Assembly (NCBI GenBank): GCA_036404255.1
Contig: DASWOP010000296.1
Coordinates: 1 to 9,901 of the forward strand
Source of the DNA: JARLFX01 sp036404255
GTDB lineage: Bacteria; Acidobacteriota; Terriglobia; Terriglobales; Acidobacteriaceae
Direction: 5' to 3'
Length of the DNA stretch: 9,901 nt
Shown here: positions 6,491-9,901 of the stretch, in pieces
How the letters are laid out: each line of letters starts with the position of its first letter
How positions within the stretch are numbered: position 1 is the stretch's first letter
The notes under the pieces: generated by a model
What the model was told of the DNA's origin: nothing
Databases searched by the model: none
What the model saw: only the letters and a program-made list of their open reading frames with translations
Translations under genes and position numbers: made by a program

Positions 6491-7438
6491 TTAATGCACC
6501 TTCAGCTCTTGCACTGGCGCGGACGGCCGCCAGAATCCGAATGTCTCCATCTGTGCGCGCGCCAGCGTCGCCACCCGCACCGAACTCGCCCCTGCCGCCA
6601 GCAGCACTCGCGAACACTCCCGCGCCGTCGCTCCCGTGGTGTAAATGTCGTCGATCAGCAGCACGTCCTTGCCGCGCACAGCATCCTTCGCTGCTACCGC
6701 AAACGCGCCCTTCAGATTTTCGCGCCTCTGGTGCGGAGCCAGCCCAAACTGGCTCTCCGTCTCGCGCGTGCGAAGGAGCTTGTTGTGCGCGGCCTGCAGC
6801 TTCCACGCCGGGCGCTGCGCCCGCACCACTGGCAACGCCGCATCCGTCAGCAGAATGGACTGGTTATACCCACGGCTTCTTTCTTTCGATGCAAAGAGCG
6901 GCACCGCGATCACCAGCATCGCGGGCGGCGCATCCCTCAGCGAAAGCATCGCCTGCGCCAGCAACGCACCCAGCGGCTTTGCCATGGAGGTTATGCACTC
7001 GTACTTCAGCAGATGCAGCGACCGCCGCATCTCATCGTGATAGGTGCCATAGGCCACCGCGCACTCAAAAGGTGGAGCCACCACCCTGCACGTGCGGCAC
7101 TCCGCCGGGCCAGTCTGGAAATAGCTCTCCGCGCCCAGCGTCTCACCGCAGCGCGTACACACATCCATCGATTGCGGAATCAAACGTGCCAGGCAATCGT
7201 CGCAGACCGGTGCGGTATGTACACGCAGCAACGGTCCGGCACAGAGCCGGCAAGGGGAAGGGAACAGGACAGAACCAAGATCGTGCAGGGGGGTAGCAAG
7301 TATGCTGCCAAAGGAGCCTGCCAGGGGACTTCGAAGCACACGCACAATCGCACGCCAGGCGGACGCGTCAAACGGTGCGCCCTGTGCGGCATCGGATTGG
7401 CTGCTGTTGAAGGCTCTCCTGCTGAAGATGCACCTCAT
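6491..7438 (-). CDS. ComF family phosphoribosyltransferase-like protein
   Basis: This encodes 315 residues. The N-terminal zinc-ribbon region has paired cysteines C63/C66, C79/C82, C94/C97 and C114/C117, starting at LFPSPCRLCAG as in ComF proteins. The C-terminal half is a type I phosphoribosyltransferase fold, with the family block VPLFASKERSRGYNQS and the PRPP-binding loop VLLIDDIYTTGATA near residues 270-283. ComF/GntX proteins take part in DNA uptake for transformation in some bacteria (Bacillus, Haemophilus); many others carry them with no proven role, so no symbol is given. About 50 residues precede the first cysteine pair, longer than usual. No ribosome binding site is visible before ATG 7438, so a later GTG start near residue 32-34 is possible. 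The HNH gene follows on the same strand. Confidence 0.9.
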   Translation of the reverse strand: MRCIFSRRAFNSSQSDAAQGAPFDASAWRAIVRVLRSPLAGSFGSILATPLHDLGSVLFPSPCRLCAGPLLRVHTAPVCDDCLARLIPQSMDVCTRCGETLGAESYFQTGPAECRTCRVVAPPFECAVAYGTYHDEMRRSLHLLKYECITSMAKPLGALLAQAMLSLRDAPPAMLVIAVPLFASKERSRGYNQSILLTDAALPVVRAQRPAWKLQAAHNKLLRTRETESQFGLAPHQRRENLKGAFAVAAKDAVRGKDVLLIDDIYTTGATARECSRVLLAAGASSVRVATLARAQMETFGFWRPSAPVQELKVH

Positions 7439-7470
7439 TCGCGAGAGGGGATATACGCCTCTGTGAAAAA

Positions 7471-7476
7471 AGTATA
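7471..7476 (-). promoter_or_regulatory. Possible -10 element upstream of the ComF-family gene
   Basis: TATACT on the - strand, 32 bases before ATG 7438, is one base from the TATAAT consensus. No convincing -35 box is found 16-18 bases further up, so this is tentative. Confidence 0.25.
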
Positions 7477-7543
7477 GCCGGATTCAGGCCCGCAGCACCA
7501 GCCCCAACTTTTTCGCGCTTATCCCGCCACCACTCTCAACCGA

Positions 7544-7570
7544 GTCATTCTGAGCGAAGCCGAAGAATCC
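7544..7570. repeat. REP-like palindromic repeat, copy 3
   Basis: The unit runs from GTCATTCTGAGCGAAGCC to GAAGAATCC. Positions 7547-7568 fold with outer stem ATTCT/AGAAT and inner GC/GC around GAA. It occupies the 195-base gap between the exported protein gene ending at 7634 and the ComF-family gene; apart from the possible -10 at 7471-7476, I see nothing else in this gap. Confidence 0.7.
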
Positions 7571-7633
7571 AGACGAACCCGCACGTCACCCATACCGTCC
7601 CAGCCTTCCGCGCCGGAATCCCCAAGCCAACCC

Positions 7634-8533
7634 CTACTTCGGCTGTCCATCCCCAGGCTTCGCCGTGTCCGCACCCGGCTCCCGCTTCACCTCCTGCCCG
7701 TTGTAAATCACACGGGTACGCGAGCGGAAACGTTTGTAGTTCGAGTAAGTAATGATCTGCCGGATATGCACCGAGTCAGTCAAATTCCCGTTGCCTGCAG
7801 AGAAATTCAGAATCCCCTCGCCCTTGGTATACGTCGGGAACCAGTAATCTCCATCCACCTGCTCGTAGTACGTCGTGAATGGCGGCGACAGGTCTTCATG
7901 CCCCTTGCGCACATCGTCCGGCACACTGCGCCCATCGATCAGCACGATCTGCGGATCCTGCTGATCCACCCACACCTTGCCCTGGAAGTACCTGCGCCCC
8001 TTCAGCATCACCTTCGGCCCAGCCTGGAAGACATAGGTGTCCACCTCATCCACCTTCTGCCGCCCCAGATAGGTCACGTTGTAATCCGGCAGATCGGCCG
8101 TGGTTAGCACAAAGGGCAAACGGTGCTCAATGTCTGAAAAATCCTGCTGCGTCATGATCAGCTTCGTCAGACTGTCCGCCGGCGCAAATACCACCGTCTC
8201 CACTCGCTTCCCATCGCGCGTAAAGCTGATATCGGTCGTCTGCTGATACTCTCCGTCCACCTTCTTGTCGTCGTCCAGCGTCTGCACGCGGACATTCTGC
8301 TGGAAGCCATAGTCGTGCCGCGCATCGTCAAACTCGCTCTCGCGCGCGGCAAACTTCGCAATGATCTGCTCCGCCGTCGCGCCCGTTGGCGGCGTTGGGT
8401 CAAGCGGCCCAAATCCAGCATCTGCCGCCGCGGCCACCGGCGTAATGGTGGCTCCCTTGCCCTGCGCGCAGAGCAGCACGGGCGTTCCCGCCAGAAACAG
8501 AATCGCGAACAGTATCCGAACGGTTGACTTCAT
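7634..8533 (-). CDS. Exported protein of unknown function, LolA-like flavour
   Basis: This encodes 299 residues. The first 23 form a signal peptide (MKSTVRILFAILFLAGTPVL), probably cut after LLCA; the Cys is not in a proper lipobox (Leu at -1), so it is likely not a lipoprotein. A low-complexity Ala/Pro linker to about residue 50 leads into a helix (AEQIIAKFAARESEFDDARHD) and then many beta-like strands. The segment RRYFQGKVWVDQQDPQIVLIDG resembles the strand pair of LolA/RseB-like half-barrels that carry lipids or lipoproteins through the periplasm; this is a fold guess. The tail is polar and Pro/Gly/Asp-rich. The sequence GGAG lies about 12 bases before the ATG, rather far. It stands alone and is divergent from recX. 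Similar exported proteins are known to me from Acidobacteria as hypothetical proteins. Confidence 0.8.
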   Translation of the reverse strand: MKSTVRILFAILFLAGTPVLLCAQGKGATITPVAAAADAGFGPLDPTPPTGATAEQIIAKFAARESEFDDARHDYGFQQNVRVQTLDDDKKVDGEYQQTTDISFTRDGKRVETVVFAPADSLTKLIMTQQDFSDIEHRLPFVLTTADLPDYNVTYLGRQKVDEVDTYVFQAGPKVMLKGRRYFQGKVWVDQQDPQIVLIDGRSVPDDVRKGHEDLSPPFTTYYEQVDGDYWFPTYTKGEGILNFSAGNGNLTDSVHIRQIITYSNYKRFRSRTRVIYNGQEVKREPGADTAKPGDGQPK

Positions 8534-8574
8534 AGGGTAGCTAAACTCCTGTCAAACATAACCATGCTGGCTTA

Positions 8575-8622
8575 ACTTTAGACGCGAATCCGCCACTTTA
8601 GATTCCCTCACCAGATTCCCTC
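8575..8622. promoter_or_regulatory. Short direct repeats in the divergent control region
   Basis: ACTTTAGA occurs at 8575-8582 and 8595-8602, exactly 20 bases apart, about two helical turns. AGATTCCCTC occurs at 8600-8609 and 8613-8622. They lie between the divergent exported-protein and recX genes and could be regulator-binding sites for either. No matching consensus is known to me. Confidence 0.35.
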
Positions 8623-8663
8623 GCCGCGCGCGAGTTAGACTTGCCCAGAGGATATTGCCCGCC

Positions 8664-9236
8664 GTGCCCTTCGCATCGCCAAACAAAGGCCCCCGCAAGC
8701 CGAAGCTGCTGGACGCCCCCGCGCTCTATGAGTACGCCGTCCGCGCCCTCACCAGCACCATGCGCACCGTCGCCGGCCTCAAGCGCCTGCTCCGCCGCCG
8801 CGTCGAACCCGGAGAAGCGGGGGAAGCCGCCATCGAAGCCGTCATCCTCAAGCTCAAGCAGATGAACTACCTCAACGACACCCGCTTCGCCGCCGACTTC
8901 ACCCGACTCCGCCAGGAGAACGAAAAGTTCGGCCGCCGCCGCGTGCAGCAGGACCTCATGCAGCGCGGCGTCCAATCCGACCTCATCGCCACCACCCTCA
9001 GCACCGCTTACGACGACCTCGACGAGTCCGCCCTCTGCCGCCGCCACATCGAGCGCAAGCGCATGAAGCCCCCCGTGGACCAGAAGGAGACCGCCCGCAT
9101 CGTTGGCCGCCTCATGCGCGCCGGCTTCTCCACCCGCACCATCTTCAAGGTCCTCAAGAGTTGGAACGTAGCCGAAGAAGCCATCGAAGGCCTCGAGACC
9201 ATCGAAGAAGAAGATCCTCAGGCATCGCTGGAGTGA
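8664..9236 (+). CDS. recX: Regulatory protein RecX
   Basis: This encodes about 190 residues. RecX binds RecA filaments and, in the species studied, restrains or modulates recombination and the SOS response. The all-helical repeat pattern is visible: ALYEYAVRALTSTMRTVAGL and KRLLRRR in the first three-helix repeat, the family hallmark MNYLNDTRFAADFTRLRQ (compare GYLDD-x-RFA), then GRRRVQQDLMQRGVQSDLI, and a third repeat with RLMRAGFSTRTIFKVLKSW. An acidic tail closes the protein. GTG 8664 is chosen; AGAGG at 8647-8651 is 12 bases upstream. An in-frame TTG at 8655 lies only 3 bases after that site, and the choice between them is uncertain. RecX is often next to recA; here neither side carries it. 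A perfect hairpin follows the stop. Confidence 0.88.
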   Translation: MPFASPNKGPRKPKLLDAPALYEYAVRALTSTMRTVAGLKRLLRRRVEPGEAGEAAIEAVILKLKQMNYLNDTRFAADFTRLRQENEKFGRRRVQQDLMQRGVQSDLIATTLSTAYDDLDESALCRRHIERKRMKPPVDQKETARIVGRLMRAGFSTRTIFKVLKSWNVAEEAIEGLETIEEEDPQASLE

Positions 9237-9260
9237 AGAAGACTCGGGACATCACTGCAG

Positions 9261-9300
9261 TAAGCACAAAGGCCCTAACCAAAGTCAGGGCCTTTGCTTA
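9261..9300. terminator. Bidirectional terminator between recX and msrA
   Basis: AAAGGCCCT (9268-9276) pairs perfectly with AGGGCCTTT (9287-9295) around a 10-base loop. Outside it TAAGC (9261-9265) pairs with GCTTA (9296-9300) past a two-base bulge. The T/A-rich flanks and position between two convergent genes suit termination in both directions. Confidence 0.82.
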
Positions 9301-9314
9301 TGCAAAGTTTAAGC

Positions 9315-9791
9315 TTAGATATGGCAGGCAGCCATGCCGCGCTTCTCCAGATACTTCTGGTGATACTCCTCAGCCTTCCAGAACGTCTCCGCCGGAACCA
9401 CCTGCGTCACGATCGGCTTCGTAAACCGTCCCTCGACCTTGAGCTCTTCAATCTTCTTCTCCGCAGCCATACGCTGCGCATCCGAATGGAAAAACACCGA
9501 GCTGCGATACTGCGTTCCAAAATCCGGTCCTTGCCGATTCAACTGTGTCGGATCATGCAGCTCAAAGAACGCATCCAGCAACTGCTCATACGGTACGCGC
9601 GCCGGGTCGAAGGTGATCTCGACCACCTCAGCATGTCCGGTACGGTCAGTACAGACCTCCTTGTATGTCGGATGCTCGAGTTCGCCGCCCTCATAGCCAA
9701 CGGCTGTCTCCAGAACACCCGGAATCTGCCCAAACTTCACTTCCACACCCCAAAAACATCCTGCTCCAAAGGTCGCTTTTTCAATTGCCAC
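9315..9791 (-). CDS. msrA: Peptide-methionine (S)-S-oxide reductase MsrA
   Basis: This encodes 158 residues. MsrA reduces the S-epimer of methionine sulfoxide in proteins and free methionine, repairing oxidative damage in the cytoplasm with thioredoxin as usual electron donor. The catalytic motif GCFWG sits at residues 11-15 with nucleophile Cys12. The family blocks VGYEGGE, PTYKEVCTDRTGHAEVVEITFDP and DPTQLNRQGPDFGTQYRS follow in the usual order. Other cysteines are Cys47 and Cys156 (tail MAACHI), the latter suitable as a resolving or recycling residue. There is no signal peptide and no fused MsrB domain. The start is a GTG at 9791, supported by a perfect AGGAGG 8 bases upstream. It is transcribed toward recX, with the hairpin at 9261-9300 between them. 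Confidence 0.96.
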   Translation of the reverse strand: MAIEKATFGAGCFWGVEVKFGQIPGVLETAVGYEGGELEHPTYKEVCTDRTGHAEVVEITFDPARVPYEQLLDAFFELHDPTQLNRQGPDFGTQYRSSVFFHSDAQRMAAEKKIEELKVEGRFTKPIVTQVVPAETFWKAEEYHQKYLEKRGMAACHI

Positions 9792-9799
9792 TTCTACTG

Positions 9800-9805
9800 C
9801 CTCCT
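9800..9805 (-). promoter_or_regulatory. Ribosome binding site for msrA GTG start
   Basis: AGGAGG on the - strand with 8-base spacing fixes the GTG at 9791 as the msrA start. The remaining bases up to 9901 form the msrA upstream region; I find no convincing -35/-10 pair there and no clear start of another gene. Confidence 0.85.
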
Positions 9806-9901
9806 GTGCCCCACAGGTACTCTGTGTGCCGCAGATATACGATGCTCCAGCACCTGCACTTGTCTACATTTTTGACGATTAAAATCTGGTTATGCCGCAG
9901 C

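Noticed and set aside
9861..9877. TGTCTACATTTTTGACG as a BlaI/CopY-type operator or a rightward -35 box
   Set aside because: The second half-site is too degenerate for a TACA-N2-TGTA operator, and no -10 follows TTGACG at the right distance before the window ends.
1..9901. CRISPR array, tRNA, rRNA, insertion sequence or prophage
   Set aside because: No regularly spaced repeats, no tRNA-like cloverleaf, no transposase or integrase gene and no terminal inverted repeats were seen.

Overview
The window is GC-rich bacterial chromosome of ordinary gene density. Its dispersed intergenic repeat (core GTCATTCTGAGCGCAGCGAAGAATCT and variants), several small exported proteins of a recognisable style and the overall codon bias suggest an Acidobacteriota genome (Terriglobia, for example a Granulicella-, Terriglobus- or Edaphobacter-like soil bacterium). 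This placement is inference from style; no rRNA or other phylogenetic marker is present.

Layout. 1-1657 (+ strand): the 3' end of hemH (ferrochelatase), then hemY (protoporphyrinogen/coproporphyrinogen oxidase), the last steps of heme synthesis. 1658-1903: hairpins, a repeat copy and a terminator serving the opposite strand. 1904-5669 (- strand): a probable copper-handling cluster, transcribed copA, a Cys/Met/His-rich exported protein, a helical exported protein, then a small exported Cys-motif protein. 5777-7438 (- strand): an HNH endonuclease-family protein preceded by a ComF-family phosphoribosyltransferase. 7634-8533 (- strand): an exported protein of unknown function with a LolA-like flavour. 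8664-9236 (+ strand): recX. A strong hairpin at 9261-9300 separates it from convergent msrA (9315-9791, - strand). The window ends in the msrA upstream region.

How the genes work together. hemH and hemY act in one pathway and sit in tandem. CopA would pump Cu(I) out of the cytoplasm, and the three exported proteins encoded behind it carry Cys, Met and His residues suited to holding metal in the envelope; this link is inferred from composition and position. HNH and ComF may be co-transcribed, but no shared pathway can be shown. RecX (RecA modulator) and MsrA (methionine sulfoxide repair) are stand-alone housekeeping genes.

The items most worth a second look are the copper cluster with its little-characterised small exported proteins, a CRP/FNR-type palindrome inside that cluster, and the REP-like repeats whose stems show a compensatory base-pair change between copies.
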